Source: Bacillus sp. SA1-12 (lineage in GTDB: Bacteria; Bacillota; Bacilli; Bacillales; Bacillaceae). From it: a DNA stretch of 64,000 nucleotides. How positions within the stretch are numbered: the first letter of the stretch is position 1; the number at the start of each line of letters is the position of its first letter. Location of the stretch: positions 1 to 64,000 of the forward strand of contig NZ_LATZ01000015.1 of NCBI RefSeq assembly GCF_000981385.1. Reading direction: 5' to 3'. This document shows, piece by piece, positions 16,261 through 24,610 of this stretch. The notes under the pieces were generated by a model. That model had not been told where the DNA came from. It worked only from the letters and a program-made list of their open reading frames with translations, and ran no database searches. Made by a program: the position numbers and the translations under genes.

Positions 16261-17187
16261 ATGGAATCAGCTGCACTTCATGGGAAAAAGAAAAAAAGCC
16301 TTTCCAAGGAAACACGCTGGACATTAATTGGTTTAGCCTTTGCATCTCCATGGATTATAGGTTTTATAACCTTTACAGCCTATCCATTTTTCGTTTCTTT
16401 CTATTATAGTTTAACAAGCTATGATTTAATTAATTCGCCAAAATGGGTTGGCTTTGATAATTACGCTCAAATTTTCAAAGATTCCTATTTTTATAAAGCC
16501 ATACAAAATACCTTTTTTATGGCGGCCATTGCTGTTCCAATTAACCTATTTGCTAGTTTGATCATTGCGCTTGTTCTAAATTTAAAAGTAAAAGGTATTG
16601 CGATATACCGTACGATTTACTACTTACCTGCAGTTATTCCTGCAGTGGCAGGTGCCATGCTTTGGAGTTGGTTATTAAACCCGGAGTATGGAATTATTGA
16701 TATCGTTTTAAGGGCAGTTGGGCTTCCGGATCCGGCATGGTTAAGTGACCCTCAATTTACAAAACCATCACTTATACTAATGGGATTGTGGGGGGCTGGT
16801 GCTGGAGCCATTATTTATTTAGCAGCCTTACAGGGAATTCCACAGCATTATTATGAGGCAGCATCATTAGATGGAGCTAACTTATGGCAAAAATTTCGTT
16901 ATATTACCCTTCCGGCATTATCACCTGTCACACTCTTTCAATTGATCATGGGCTTAATTGGTGCATTTCAAATTTTTACAGAATCCTTCATCCTGATGGG
17001 AGACTCGATGGGAGGACCTGACCAATCGATGCTTTTCTATGCCGTGTATCTGTATCAGCAAGCATTTATTTCCTTAAAAATGGGATATGCTTCTGCATTA
17101 GCGTGGGTGCTATTCGTTATTGTTATTCTCGTTACGATCGGAATCTTTAAATCTTCTATGCGATGGGTCTATTATGGAGGTGATTGA
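16261..17187 (+). CDS. Sugar ABC transporter permease (MalF/UgpA type)
   Basis: A 308-residue CUT1 permease with six predicted membrane segments. The first is WTLIGLAFASPWIIGFITFTA after a lysine-rich cytosolic start. The ATPase-docking EAA loop is at about residues 195-216: YYEAASLDGANLWQKF followed by YITLP. The ATG at 16261 is chosen because GGAGGAGG at 16244-16251 precedes it; an upstream TTG at 16243 lies before the ribosome site. Its stop overlaps the ribosome site region of the next permease. No ATPase gene is in the operon, so it probably pairs with a shared MsmX-like ATPase encoded elsewhere. Confidence 0.92.
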   Translation: MESAALHGKKKKSLSKETRWTLIGLAFASPWIIGFITFTAYPFFVSFYYSLTSYDLINSPKWVGFDNYAQIFKDSYFYKAIQNTFFMAAIAVPINLFASLIIALVLNLKVKGIAIYRTIYYLPAVIPAVAGAMLWSWLLNPEYGIIDIVLRAVGLPDPAWLSDPQFTKPSLILMGLWGAGAGAIIYLAALQGIPQHYYEAASLDGANLWQKFRYITLPALSPVTLFQLIMGLIGAFQIFTESFILMGDSMGGPDQSMLFYAVYLYQQAFISLKMGYASALAWVLFVIVILVTIGIFKSSMRWVYYGGD

Positions 17188-17189
17188 TC

Positions 17190-18080
17190 ATGACTGTCGT
17201 GAAGCAAACTAATGAAGCAAAAGGTAAAATAGAAACAAAGAAACCAACAAACTATGCTTTGGTTTTAAAAAAGACGATATTACCGCATGTGCTGCTTATT
17301 TTAATTGGAAGTGTCTTTTTATTCCCATTTGTTTGGCTTGTTTCCACTTCTTTAAAGACACCAGAGGAAATCTTTAAGATTCCCCCTGAAATTTTCCCGA
17401 CAGAATTACAATGGTCAAACTATAAAAATGCTATAGCGGCTATTCCTTTCTTTCAGTATATTTTTAACACATTGTTTCTTTGTGGAGTAAATATCATCGG
17501 GCAGTTATTTGCAGCACCATTAGTTGCTTATTCTTTAGCGAAAATTCCGTGGAAATGTAAGAAATATATCTTTGCGATTGTCGTTGCCACAATGATTTTA
17601 CCTCCGCAGGTTACAATGATTCCGGTTTACATTATTTTTGCTAAGCTAGGATGGATTAATACGTACTTGCCACTTACAATCGGTGCATTCTTTGGGGCTC
17701 CATTCTTTATTTTTCTGTTAAGACAGTTTATTTTGGGAATCCCAAATGATTTGTTAGATGCAGCACGTATTGATGGTGCATCCGAATTTCGAATTTACTG
17801 GCAAATTGTCTTACCACAGTTAAAACCAGTTCTTGCAACAGTTGTTCTATTTACATTTATGTGGACTTGGACAGACTTCTTAGGTCCTTTAATCTACCTA
17901 AATGATGAGAACCTTTGGACGATTACAATCGGGCTGCAAGGTTTCTTGCAGGATCATGGTGCACAGTGGGAGTTGTTAATGGCAGCAGCCGCAATCTTCA
18001 CAATCCCAATGATCATTCTTTACTTCTTCGGTCAGAAGTATTTTATGAAAGCTGGATCATCCATGACAGGATTCAAGTAA
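17190..18080 (+). CDS. Sugar ABC transporter permease (MalG/AraQ type)
   Basis: A 296-residue CUT1 permease and partner of the preceding one. It has six membrane segments, FPFVWLVSTSLKTPEEIF after the first (a typical MalG-type sequence), and the EAA loop as LLDAARIDGASEFRIYWQ followed by IVLPQLKP. The ATG at 17190 follows GGAGGTGA at 17177-17184 and lies three bases after the upstream stop, so translation is coupled. The C-terminus (FMKAGSSMTGFK) is typical of the family. Together the two permeases form the membrane channel for the sugar bound by the lipoprotein at 14702. Confidence 0.92.
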   Translation: MTVVKQTNEAKGKIETKKPTNYALVLKKTILPHVLLILIGSVFLFPFVWLVSTSLKTPEEIFKIPPEIFPTELQWSNYKNAIAAIPFFQYIFNTLFLCGVNIIGQLFAAPLVAYSLAKIPWKCKKYIFAIVVATMILPPQVTMIPVYIIFAKLGWINTYLPLTIGAFFGAPFFIFLLRQFILGIPNDLLDAARIDGASEFRIYWQIVLPQLKPVLATVVLFTFMWTWTDFLGPLIYLNDENLWTITIGLQGFLQDHGAQWELLMAAAAIFTIPMIILYFFGQKYFMKAGSSMTGFK

Positions 18081-18145
18081 GATGCATGGAATTAGTAAGG
18101 TATAGGAGCGATTATCTTAAAAAGGTGAAGGAAAGGAGTCATAAT

Positions 18146-19699
18146 ATGGTGAAAGTTGTTTACTTGCCGTTAGATGAGAGACCGGTTAATTTCATCTTTC
18201 CACAACAGCTGGCTGCTATCACGGATCTTGACATGATTGTTCCGGATATCCTCTTTTTTGGCAGAAAAAAACAGCCGGCAGATTTCAATCGGATGAAAGA
18301 ATGGCTTTTTCATGAAACAAAGGATGCTGAATATTTAATCATCTCAATTGATATGCTTGTTTTCGGAGGAATTGTCCCTTCAAGATTGCATCACTTATCG
18401 AAAGAAGAATGCATGAAGAGATTAAACGTTTTAGATGAAATAAAAAAGGCGAATCCGTATCTAAAAATATATGGATTCAATTTAATTATGCGAACGCCGG
18501 CTTATAGCAGCAGTGAGGAAGAACCGGACTACTATCAATTGCATGGACGTGAAATCTTCCGTTATGGCTGGTTAACTGACAAGATGGAACGCGAGGAGCT
18601 GGATGCTGAGGAAACGCAAGAATTAGAAATGATTAAAAACGAAAAGGTCCCAGCAGACATTTTAGCAGACTTTCTTGGACGTCGTGAAGTAAATGCCTCT
18701 ATCAATCACAAGGTAATTGATTTGGTGAAGGAAGATACGCTTGATTTGCTCATTATTCCACTAGATGATAACTCCAAATATGGCTATACACCAAAGGAAC
18801 AAAGGAAATTAATTTACCGTGTCGAAGAACTTAATTTATTTGATCGGGTTTCCATCTATCCAGGAGCAGATGAAATTGGGTGCACGATTTTTGCAAAAGT
18901 CTTTTGTGAAGTGAAGGATTACATCCCGCGTATCTTTGTAAGGTATTCTTCTACGAAGGGACCAACGATCATTCCGAAATATGAAGACCGCAGTTTAAAT
19001 GAAAGTATTAAGTCACATATTACAGCATCTGGGGGGATACTCATCGACCATTCGAGTGATTCTGATGTGATTTTAATGGTCAACTCACCAGCTGTTGGTG
19101 AAAATGAGGCAGCGGAACAAGGCTCTTATAAAGATAGGCATTCTACTTATTTCTCTGAGGTTCATCTGCAAGAATTTGTAAGGGTCATGGAATTTTATTT
19201 AAAACAGCAAAAGTTTGTTGCTTTAGCAGATGTCGCTACTTGTAATGGCAGTGATACTGCACTGATGAAATCGATCTCGAAAAAAGGGTTATTGAAAGAA
19301 ATTAGCTGTTATGCAGGCTGGAATACATCTGGAAATACAATCGGAACTGTAAATGCGCACGCAATGATTGCTTCTTATTATGATCAAATGGATGATCGTG
19401 AAAACCTTGCAAGTAAAACTTTTTATTATACAAGATTAGTAGAAGATTGGGGTTATCAGGCACTTGTTCGCCAAAATGTAGTGAACGAGGATTTACCAAA
19501 CTTTGGTGCGACATATTTCAATCTAGGAAATCATCAAAAAGAAATTCAGACTATTATCGAAAATAAGCTACATGATTTTGTTGAGAAGCATCTTCCAAAT
19601 GAAGCAATTGAGTTGAAACATGTTGTACTGCCATGGGATCGGATGTTTGAATTAGGTTTTGATTTGACAATCAAGAATACAACGATATCAAGCAAGTAA
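18146..19699 (+). CDS. DUF4127 family protein
   Basis: A 517-residue cytosolic protein of the DUF4127 family, recognised from its opening VVYLPLDERPVNFIFPQQLA and from ISIDMLVFGGIVPSRLHH. PLDDNSKYGYTPKEQR, YPGADEIGCTIFAK and LADVATCNGSD also fit the family. No signal peptide is present. The reaction is not established to my knowledge. The family often sits in carbohydrate loci with NanE-type epimerases and ROK kinases, as here. It is therefore a good candidate for an undescribed step in amino-sugar breakdown. The ATG at 18146 has AAAGGAG at 18132-18138. It follows the permeases by 65 bases and precedes nanE by about 100, so it belongs to the same operon. Confidence 0.82.
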   Translation: MVKVVYLPLDERPVNFIFPQQLAAITDLDMIVPDILFFGRKKQPADFNRMKEWLFHETKDAEYLIISIDMLVFGGIVPSRLHHLSKEECMKRLNVLDEIKKANPYLKIYGFNLIMRTPAYSSSEEEPDYYQLHGREIFRYGWLTDKMEREELDAEETQELEMIKNEKVPADILADFLGRREVNASINHKVIDLVKEDTLDLLIIPLDDNSKYGYTPKEQRKLIYRVEELNLFDRVSIYPGADEIGCTIFAKVFCEVKDYIPRIFVRYSSTKGPTIIPKYEDRSLNESIKSHITASGGILIDHSSDSDVILMVNSPAVGENEAAEQGSYKDRHSTYFSEVHLQEFVRVMEFYLKQQKFVALADVATCNGSDTALMKSISKKGLLKEISCYAGWNTSGNTIGTVNAHAMIASYYDQMDDRENLASKTFYYTRLVEDWGYQALVRQNVVNEDLPNFGATYFNLGNHQKEIQTIIENKLHDFVEKHLPNEAIELKHVVLPWDRMFELGFDLTIKNTTISSK

Positions 19700-19801
19700 C
19701 CATTTTATTGTGAGATCCTTTGAAGTACTAAAAATAAAGGTTTTTTATCCAAAAATCAATTGATCTTACGAAAATTTGCGTACAGATAAAGGGGGCAGAA
19801 A

Positions 19802-20503
19802 ATGGAGAAGAAAAACATACTAAATGGAATAAAAGGAAAATTAATTGTTTCATGTCAAGCATTAGATGGCGAACCCCTCCATGGATCATGTTATATGGCG
19901 AAAATGGCGAAAGCAGCAAAGCAAGGAGGAGCTGCAGCCATCCGTGCCAATAGTAAAGAAGATATCATGGCGATTAAAAAAGAAACGAACTTGCCTGTCA
20001 TTGGTATCGTAAAGCGTAATTACCAAGATAGTGATGTATATATTACAGCAACTTTAAAAGAGGTAAAAGAGTTAATAGAAGCTGGCACAGATATTATTAC
20101 GCTGGATGCAACATTAAGAAGGCGGCCAGATGGTGTATTACTAGAAGAACTTATCACTTATATACGTACTCACTCATCTGCCCTGATTATGGGGGATGTT
20201 TCAACGGTTGACGAAGGGATCGCAGCGGTTCGTCTTGGATTTGATATACTATCTACTACACTATCAGGATATACCGAATATAGTCCAAGTCTTAAAGGAC
20301 CAGATTTTCAATTGGTTTCGGATTTAGTTAAAAAATGTGAAATACCAGTACTTGCGGAAGGGAGAATCTCAACTCCTAGTGAGGCTAAAGAGGCATTTGA
20401 AAGAGGTGCTTTTGCCGTTGTTGTAGGATCGGCAATTACGAGACCTCAGCTTATCACAAAGGGCTTTGCAGATGCCTTGGAAGAGTGCCAGTACCAGTCT
20501 TAG
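19802..20503 (+). CDS. nanE: N-acylglucosamine-6-phosphate 2-epimerase (NanE)
   Basis: A 233-residue TIM-barrel enzyme that converts N-acetylmannosamine-6-phosphate to N-acetylglucosamine-6-phosphate. Family features in order are LIVSCQALDGEPLHG, AAAIRANS (substrate Arg), PVIGIVKRNYQDSDVYIT, ITLDATLRRRPDG, MGDVSTVDEG, VLAEGRISTPSEA and VVVGSAITRPQ. Length is normal. No sialic acid lyase (NanA) is present in this locus. The pathway therefore probably starts from free or polymer-derived N-acetylmannosamine rather than sialic acid. Start ATG at 19802 with a GGGGGC-type site upstream. The ROK kinase starts 15 bases after it. Confidence 0.92.
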   Translation: MEKKNILNGIKGKLIVSCQALDGEPLHGSCYMAKMAKAAKQGGAAAIRANSKEDIMAIKKETNLPVIGIVKRNYQDSDVYITATLKEVKELIEAGTDIITLDATLRRRPDGVLLEELITYIRTHSSALIMGDVSTVDEGIAAVRLGFDILSTTLSGYTEYSPSLKGPDFQLVSDLVKKCEIPVLAEGRISTPSEAKEAFERGAFAVVVGSAITRPQLITKGFADALEECQYQS

Positions 20504-20518
20504 AAAGAGGGAGATCAG

Positions 20519-21505
20519 TTGGCAAAGGATTTTAGTATCGGTATTGATATTGGCGGAACGAAAATAGCAGGTGGGATCGTAAATAAAAATGGTGAAATTG
20601 TAAAGTCATCAATTGTTTCGACTCCGAAAGAAGGAGGGGAGGCAATCATTTCAAGCTTAATAGAAATGATTACCTCTTTCCAAGAAATTGCAAACGTTTC
20701 TAATTGGGAGCTTGCTGGAATTGGCATTGGAACAGCTGGGCAAATAGATGTTAAAAATGGAAGGGTTGTTTCAGGCACAACAAATATTTTGAACTGGAAT
20801 GATATACCGCTTCGCGAAAAACTTTCATCCATCATTAAGCTGCCTATTTGGATTGATAATGATGCAAATGTCGTTGCGTTGGCAGAAAGTAAAGTTGGTG
20901 CAGCCAAAGGGGAAGAGGATGTTGTTTTTCTGACACTTGGTACAGGTGTTGGGGGCGGTGTGATTTCAAGTGGAAATATCATCCGCGGTGCTTGGGGCGG
21001 CGGAGCAGAACTAGGTCATTTATCCGTTAATTTCAATGGGCCTGACTGTAACTGTGGCTCAAAAGGTTGTATTGAAGTGTATTGTTCTGGCACAGGAATT
21101 GCGCGCTTAATGAGAGAGAAAATGAATCAAACTACTTGCAGCAGCATGGAGCTAGTAACGGTAAATGAAGCAGAAATAACGAGTAAACATGTAGTTCAAT
21201 GGGCGAAGGAAGGAAATGAACTTGCTCAATCTGTCATAGATGAGATGGTTGAAGGGTTAGCATTTGGCATTGTTAATTTGATTCATTCCTTTAATCCAAC
21301 GACAATTGTGCTTGGCGGCGGTGTGATGGAGGATGGAGATTGGCTCAGAGATTTAGTAGAAAAAAGGGTAAGATCCTTAGGAATGAAATCGCTGGTACAG
21401 CCCGTAACAATTAAACTTGCAAAGCTAGGAAATGAAGCAGGTCTTGTTGGAGCGGCATTTCAATCATGGATGAACCATCATCCAACATTTGAGGAGGAAG
21501 TATGA
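20519..21505 (+). CDS. ROK family sugar kinase (candidate N-acetylmannosamine kinase)
   Basis: A 328-residue ROK protein. It has the ATP-binding SIGIDIGGTKIAGGIV near residue 6, the phosphate loops TLGTGVGGGVI and WGGGAELGHL, and the zinc motif CNCGSKGC (C-x-C-x4-C) preceded by the His of ELGHL. No N-terminal DNA-binding domain is present, so it is a kinase and not a ROK repressor. Next to nanE, the likely reaction is ATP-dependent phosphorylation of N-acetylmannosamine (NanK type); glucokinase activity is the alternative. It starts with TTG at 20519 behind GAGGGAG. Its stop overlaps the next start as ATGA. Confidence 0.87.
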   Translation: MAKDFSIGIDIGGTKIAGGIVNKNGEIVKSSIVSTPKEGGEAIISSLIEMITSFQEIANVSNWELAGIGIGTAGQIDVKNGRVVSGTTNILNWNDIPLREKLSSIIKLPIWIDNDANVVALAESKVGAAKGEEDVVFLTLGTGVGGGVISSGNIIRGAWGGGAELGHLSVNFNGPDCNCGSKGCIEVYCSGTGIARLMREKMNQTTCSSMELVTVNEAEITSKHVVQWAKEGNELAQSVIDEMVEGLAFGIVNLIHSFNPTTIVLGGGVMEDGDWLRDLVEKRVRSLGMKSLVQPVTIKLAKLGNEAGLVGAAFQSWMNHHPTFEEEV

Positions 21506-22578
21506 GTAAAGTAAAAATTGGCGTTATTGGAACTGGAACAATTGCAGAACATGGTCACTTGCCAAACTATCAGCAAAATACAGATGTGGAGTTAGTTGCA
21601 TTTGCGGATACGAACGTAGTAAGAGCCGAACAAATGGCTGCGAAGTATCATGTTTCGAAGGTATACAGTGATGCAGAAGAAATGTTGAAAAATGAAAAGC
21701 TTGATGCCGTAAGCATCTGCACGTCAAATGATGCACATATCGCACTTGCAAAGTTAGCAATCGGTTATGGTGTTGATGTTTTAGTTGAAAAGCCAATTGG
21801 AACTTCCTATCAGGAAGCACAGGAATTAGTCGAACGATCAGAACAACAAAATCGTATTTGTATGGTCGGCATGACACATCGCTTCCGCAATGAATCACAA
21901 GCACTAAAACAAATTGTAGAAGCCAATCGACTTGGTGAAATTTATTATGCGAAAGTGAAAATTTTAAGAAGAAGAGGAACTCCAACAGGTTGGTTTAGTG
22001 ATTTTTCACGTTCTGGCGGCGGTCCTTTAATGGATATTGGGGTACACGCACTTGATCTTGCATGGTGGATTCTTGGCCAACCTGAAGCTGAAAAGATTTC
22101 AGGATTTTTAAAGAAAGGAATTGGCAGTTATAATACTAAGCTATTAGGTCGTTGGGAATCATCTAACCCATATAATCGTAAAAATGAAGTATTTGATGTA
22201 GAGGATTTTGCTGCAGCACTCATTCGTTTTAAATCAGGTCTTGTTATGAATCTTGAAGTCAGTTGGGCAATGAATGGGGCACAAGATGATGCGATTGGAA
22301 TCGATGTTTATGGTACAGAAGGCGGAGTTTCATTAGACCCGCTTTGCTATTATTCCGAAGTAGAGCAATTTTTCACTGAAGCGAAACTGGATGTTTCGAA
22401 AAATAATCCTATGAAGGATGAAATCAACCATTTTGTTTCCTGTGTCCAAAAGAGAACTACTCCTTTAATTCCAGCAGAGCAAGGTGCAGAGGTACTAAGA
22501 ATGTTGGAGGGTATTACGGAATCATCAAAACAAAATCAAGAAATTCTATTAGATTCCTTCTATCAAAAGGTTAAATAA
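21502..22578 (+). CDS. Gfo/Idh/MocA family oxidoreductase
   Basis: A 358-residue NAD(P)-dependent sugar oxidoreductase. The Rossmann motif is KIGVIGTGTIAEHGHLP at residues 4-20, the EKPIGT substrate-side motif lies near residue 95, and the catalytic-type DIGVHALDLAWWI near residue 180. Such enzymes oxidise or reduce sugars and amino sugars at one carbon, sometimes as part of a non-hydrolytic glycosidase mechanism. Its ATG overlaps the ROK stop (ATGA), so the two are translationally coupled. Its presence suggests that the imported sugar is modified (for example a 3-keto or acidic derivative) before or after NanE acts. Confidence 0.88.
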   Translation: MSKVKIGVIGTGTIAEHGHLPNYQQNTDVELVAFADTNVVRAEQMAAKYHVSKVYSDAEEMLKNEKLDAVSICTSNDAHIALAKLAIGYGVDVLVEKPIGTSYQEAQELVERSEQQNRICMVGMTHRFRNESQALKQIVEANRLGEIYYAKVKILRRRGTPTGWFSDFSRSGGGPLMDIGVHALDLAWWILGQPEAEKISGFLKKGIGSYNTKLLGRWESSNPYNRKNEVFDVEDFAAALIRFKSGLVMNLEVSWAMNGAQDDAIGIDVYGTEGGVSLDPLCYYSEVEQFFTEAKLDVSKNNPMKDEINHFVSCVQKRTTPLIPAEQGAEVLRMLEGITESSKQNQEILLDSFYQKVK

Positions 22579-22669
22579 TAGGGATATAATGTAACTTTTT
22601 CAGGCATAAAATGAGCGAAAGTAATAGTATGATGTAGTAATTACCTTAGTTAAAGGAGAAATACAATAC

Positions 22670-23524
22670 ATGAAGGCAGTAAAATCCAGCCCAATCGTAT
22701 TAATTTCAAGTATTTATAAATCACTAACAAAAGCAGAACAGAAAGTGGCTGATTTTGTTTTAACAGATCCACATGAAGCGGTTTATTCGTCTGTGACAGA
22801 TTTGGCAGAAAAGTCTGGTGTTGGCGAAACATCGGTCATACGCTTCTGTAGAAAATTAGGCTTCAAGGGCTTTCAGGAATTCAAGCTGACTGTTGCACAA
22901 AACTTAGTAAGCCCGGAAGAACTAGTACACGGTAAGTTAGATGAAAAAGATAGTGCTGATATCATGGCTAGAAAAATCACCACTCAAAATATTCAAATCT
23001 TAGAGGATACATTCAATTTAGTCCAAAAAGATAAATTAGAAATGGCGGCAAATGTCATTTTAAAAGCAAAAAAAATTTATATGTATGGCGTCGGATCATC
23101 TGGAATTACAGCAATGGATTTGAAAAATCGCTTCATGCGACTTGGCTTAAATGTGGAAGCAGTGTCGGATTCTCATTTTATGGCCATGAGTGCATCCCTT
23201 GTTTCAAAAGATGATGTTGTCATCGGCATATCAACATCTGGGAGTACGAAGGATATTGTTGAAGCAATCAAAATTGCAAAAGCCAATAACGCCCATATCA
23301 TTTGTTTAACAAACTATGCTCTCTCACCAATTACAACTCATGCAAATATCACTTTATTAGCCGCGGCTCGGGAGGCTCCACTACAAGGCGGATCTTTTAG
23401 TGCAAAAATTGCCCAACTGCAAATATTAGAAATTTTAATAACGCTGATTGGTCTTAAGCAGAAGAAGAAAAGCATTGAATCAATTGAAAAAACGGCAAAA
23501 GCTGTTTTGAATAAAATGTATTAA
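22670..23524 (+). CDS. MurR/RpiR family transcriptional regulator
   Basis: A 284-residue regulator with an N-terminal HTH_6 domain (residues 1-77: LTKAEQKVADFVL, SVTDLAEKSGVGETSVIRFCR, KLGFKGFQEFK) and a C-terminal SIS sugar-phosphate-binding domain (MYGVGSSGITAMDLK, VVIGISTSGSTKDIVEAI). RpiR/MurR proteins sense phosphosugars such as N-acetylmuramic or N-acetylmannosamine 6-phosphates. It lies 91 bases after the oxidoreductase on the same strand and most likely controls the 14.7-22.6 kb operon. I could not identify its operator. Start is ATG with AAAGGAG upstream. A terminator at 23641 closes the locus. Confidence 0.92.
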   Translation: MKAVKSSPIVLISSIYKSLTKAEQKVADFVLTDPHEAVYSSVTDLAEKSGVGETSVIRFCRKLGFKGFQEFKLTVAQNLVSPEELVHGKLDEKDSADIMARKITTQNIQILEDTFNLVQKDKLEMAANVILKAKKIYMYGVGSSGITAMDLKNRFMRLGLNVEAVSDSHFMAMSASLVSKDDVVIGISTSGSTKDIVEAIKIAKANNAHIICLTNYALSPITTHANITLLAAAREAPLQGGSFSAKIAQLQILEILITLIGLKQKKKSIESIEKTAKAVLNKMY

Positions 23525-23640
23525 ATTATCGTCATGAACTGTATCAATAAAGAGAGCCGTTTACCTATACCCATTAGGTTGGTAGATATCGAAACACATA
23601 AGGTGAGAAAATAAATACTACTAGATAAACATAAACAGTG

Positions 23641-23670
23641 AAACCTAGCAAAAATTAGCTAGGTTTTTTC
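23641..23670 (+). terminator. Terminator of the amino-sugar locus
   Basis: AAACCTAGC and GCTAGGTTT form a perfect stem followed by TTTTTC. It lies about 115 bases beyond the RpiR gene. Confidence 0.85.
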
Positions 23671-23845
23671 ATTCCTTAAGCAGGTCAACACGTTGCTTGC
23701 CGGAGAATGGCAGCAGAAGGCTTTACTCCGATTATAATAGAAGTAAAGGAAATCTTTTCAGCTAAATATGAGGTTCTCAATAGAAACTTTATAAAAAACA
23801 TTTAAGATAAATGAATAGTTTTGGAATGTATCCAAATTACCTACA

Positions 23846-23857
23846 GAACAAACGTTC
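23846..23857. promoter_or_regulatory. LexA (DinR)-type SOS box over a promoter
   Basis: GAAC-AAAC-GTTC is an exact core of the Bacillus LexA box (CGAACRNRYGTTYG-like; here the four central bases A,A,A,C fit RNRY). It covers the -35 region (23845-23850) of a promoter whose -10 is a perfect TATAAT at 23868-23873, with 17-bp spacing. LexA bound here would block transcription of the small toxin gene 70 bases downstream. Confidence 0.65.
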
Positions 23858-23867
23858 TGTTATATGG

Positions 23868-23873
23868 TATAAT
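23868..23873 (+). promoter_or_regulatory. Sigma-A -10 element (TATAAT) of the small toxin gene
   Basis: A perfect TATAAT. The -35 region is weak and overlapped by the SOS box, which suits a repressed, inducible promoter. The leader from about 23880 to the toxin gene is about 60 bases. Confidence 0.6.
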
Positions 23874-23943
23874 ATTTTTACAATAGGTAGGAAACTCAAG
23901 GGTGGTCAGTGTTACCCCAGAAGGAAAGGGGGTGATGCTTGTG

Positions 23944-24027
23944 ATGACAGTATTTCAAACGTTAATGCTAATGATAGCATTTGCCAGTTTGGTGTTGTCT
24001 ATCATATCTTTTAAAGACAAAAAATAA
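23944..24027 (+). CDS. Holin-like toxin peptide (Hol_Tox, type I toxin-antitoxin)
   Basis: A 27-residue peptide, MTVFQTLMLMIAFASLVLSI followed by ISFKDKK: one membrane helix with a short basic tail. It is the form of the putative holin-like toxin family (Hol_Tox), widespread in Bacillus and relatives and thought to act as type I toxins that depolarise the membrane. The ribosome site AAAGGGGGTGA (23925-23935) is unusually strong. The start could also be GTG at 23941 or ATG at 23935. Directly after the stop is a long hairpin (24021-24068), typical of these stable mRNAs. An antisense RNA antitoxin would be expected on the minus strand, but I cannot locate its promoter with confidence. Confidence 0.8.
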   Translation: MTVFQTLMLMIAFASLVLSIISFKDKK

Positions 24028-24068
24028 CCCGCCCTTGAGCTTTAGACGGCGATAGGGCGGGTTATTTT
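24021..24068. terminator. Long bidirectional terminator hairpin of the toxin mRNA
   Basis: AAAATAACCCGCCCT (24021-24035) pairs perfectly over 15 bases with AGGGCGGGTTATTTT (24054-24068). The flanks are A-rich and T-rich, so it can work on both strands. It overlaps the toxin stop codon. It could end both the toxin mRNA and a convergent antisense RNA. Confidence 0.85.
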
Positions 24069-24111
24069 CCAACATCGCTGATCCCTCTTGAAGGGAACCT
24101 GGCTATTGTGT

Positions 24112-24146
24112 GACTGTTTGGTGTTACAGCACCAAACAGTCTTTTT
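24112..24146 (+). terminator. Second strong terminator after the toxin locus
   Basis: GACTGTTTGGTG (24112-24123) pairs perfectly with CACCAAACAGTC (24130-24141), followed by TTTTT. Two consecutive terminators suggest a short read-through RNA or a separate small transcript covering 24070-24145. Confidence 0.8.
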
Positions 24147-24299
24147 AATTTATGCTTTTTCTACTATTATTATAACTAAAGATGAAATGATTGAAAAGGA
24201 AAGAAAAGCATTAAAAGAAACATAATGCTCATGATTGAATTTGCTATTTTGTGTTGTCAGTTGAAGCTTGTCATGAATAATTGATTAACTAAATTTTAG

Positions 24300-24404
24300 A
24301 AAGACAATGCCCCTCATCCTGCGCCTAGTGACTTAATTTTTTGGAATGGTGAGGACTTATCACCAGAGGAAGTAGTAGAGATTGCCTTAGCGGTAAAAAG
24401 ATAA
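24300..24404 (+). pseudogene. C-terminal fossil of a bacteriocin (colicin/pyocin-type) immunity protein
   Basis: A 34-codon open stretch, preceded by TAG and without a start, reads DNAPHPAPSDLIFWNGEDLS then PEEVVEIALAVKR. The PSDLIFW-x-SPEEIV pattern is the conserved C-terminal part of the colicin/pyocin immunity family that also occurs in Bacillus. The N-terminal helices are missing. It is another trace of toxin-immunity turnover in this window. Confidence 0.55.
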
Positions 24405-24422
24405 GTTTACAAGAACTATTTA

Positions 24423-24457
24423 ACAAAATCCCACTCTGCAAAGGAGGGGATTTTGTT
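24423..24457 (+). terminator. Hairpin after the immunity fossil
   Basis: AACAAAATCCC and GGGATTTTGTT form a perfect 11-bp stem. No clear T-run follows, so it may be a relic terminator. Confidence 0.5.
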
Positions 24458-24565
24458 CTGAATATACATTGTGGTTGTACTTATGAGTGATAGTAAAAAT
24501 TGAAAAAGGGATATAAAAGGGAAACTTTCAATTAAAGAAGAAGGTATTGCTATCTGGTATAACAA

Positions 24566-24610
24566 AAAAGAGCGAATGTTTATCATATAACAAAGTCATT
24601 CACTCTTTGT
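24566..24610. terminator. Imperfect terminator next to the dehydrogenase fossil
   Basis: AAAGAGCGAATG (24566-24577) pairs with CATTCACTCTTT (24597-24608) with one mismatch. It overlaps the stop of the minus-strand fossil at 24600. Confidence 0.5.

Noticed and set aside
17915..18145. Upstream extension of the DUF4127 frame into the permease gene
   Set aside because: The DUF4127 family starts at VVYLPLDERP and a clear AAAGGAG precedes the ATG at 18146. The extension is a shadow of the permease.
23811..24014. A 67-codon plus-strand frame over the toxin leader
   Set aside because: It runs through the promoter, SOS box and ribosome site of the Hol_Tox peptide in another frame and shows no protein-like pattern.
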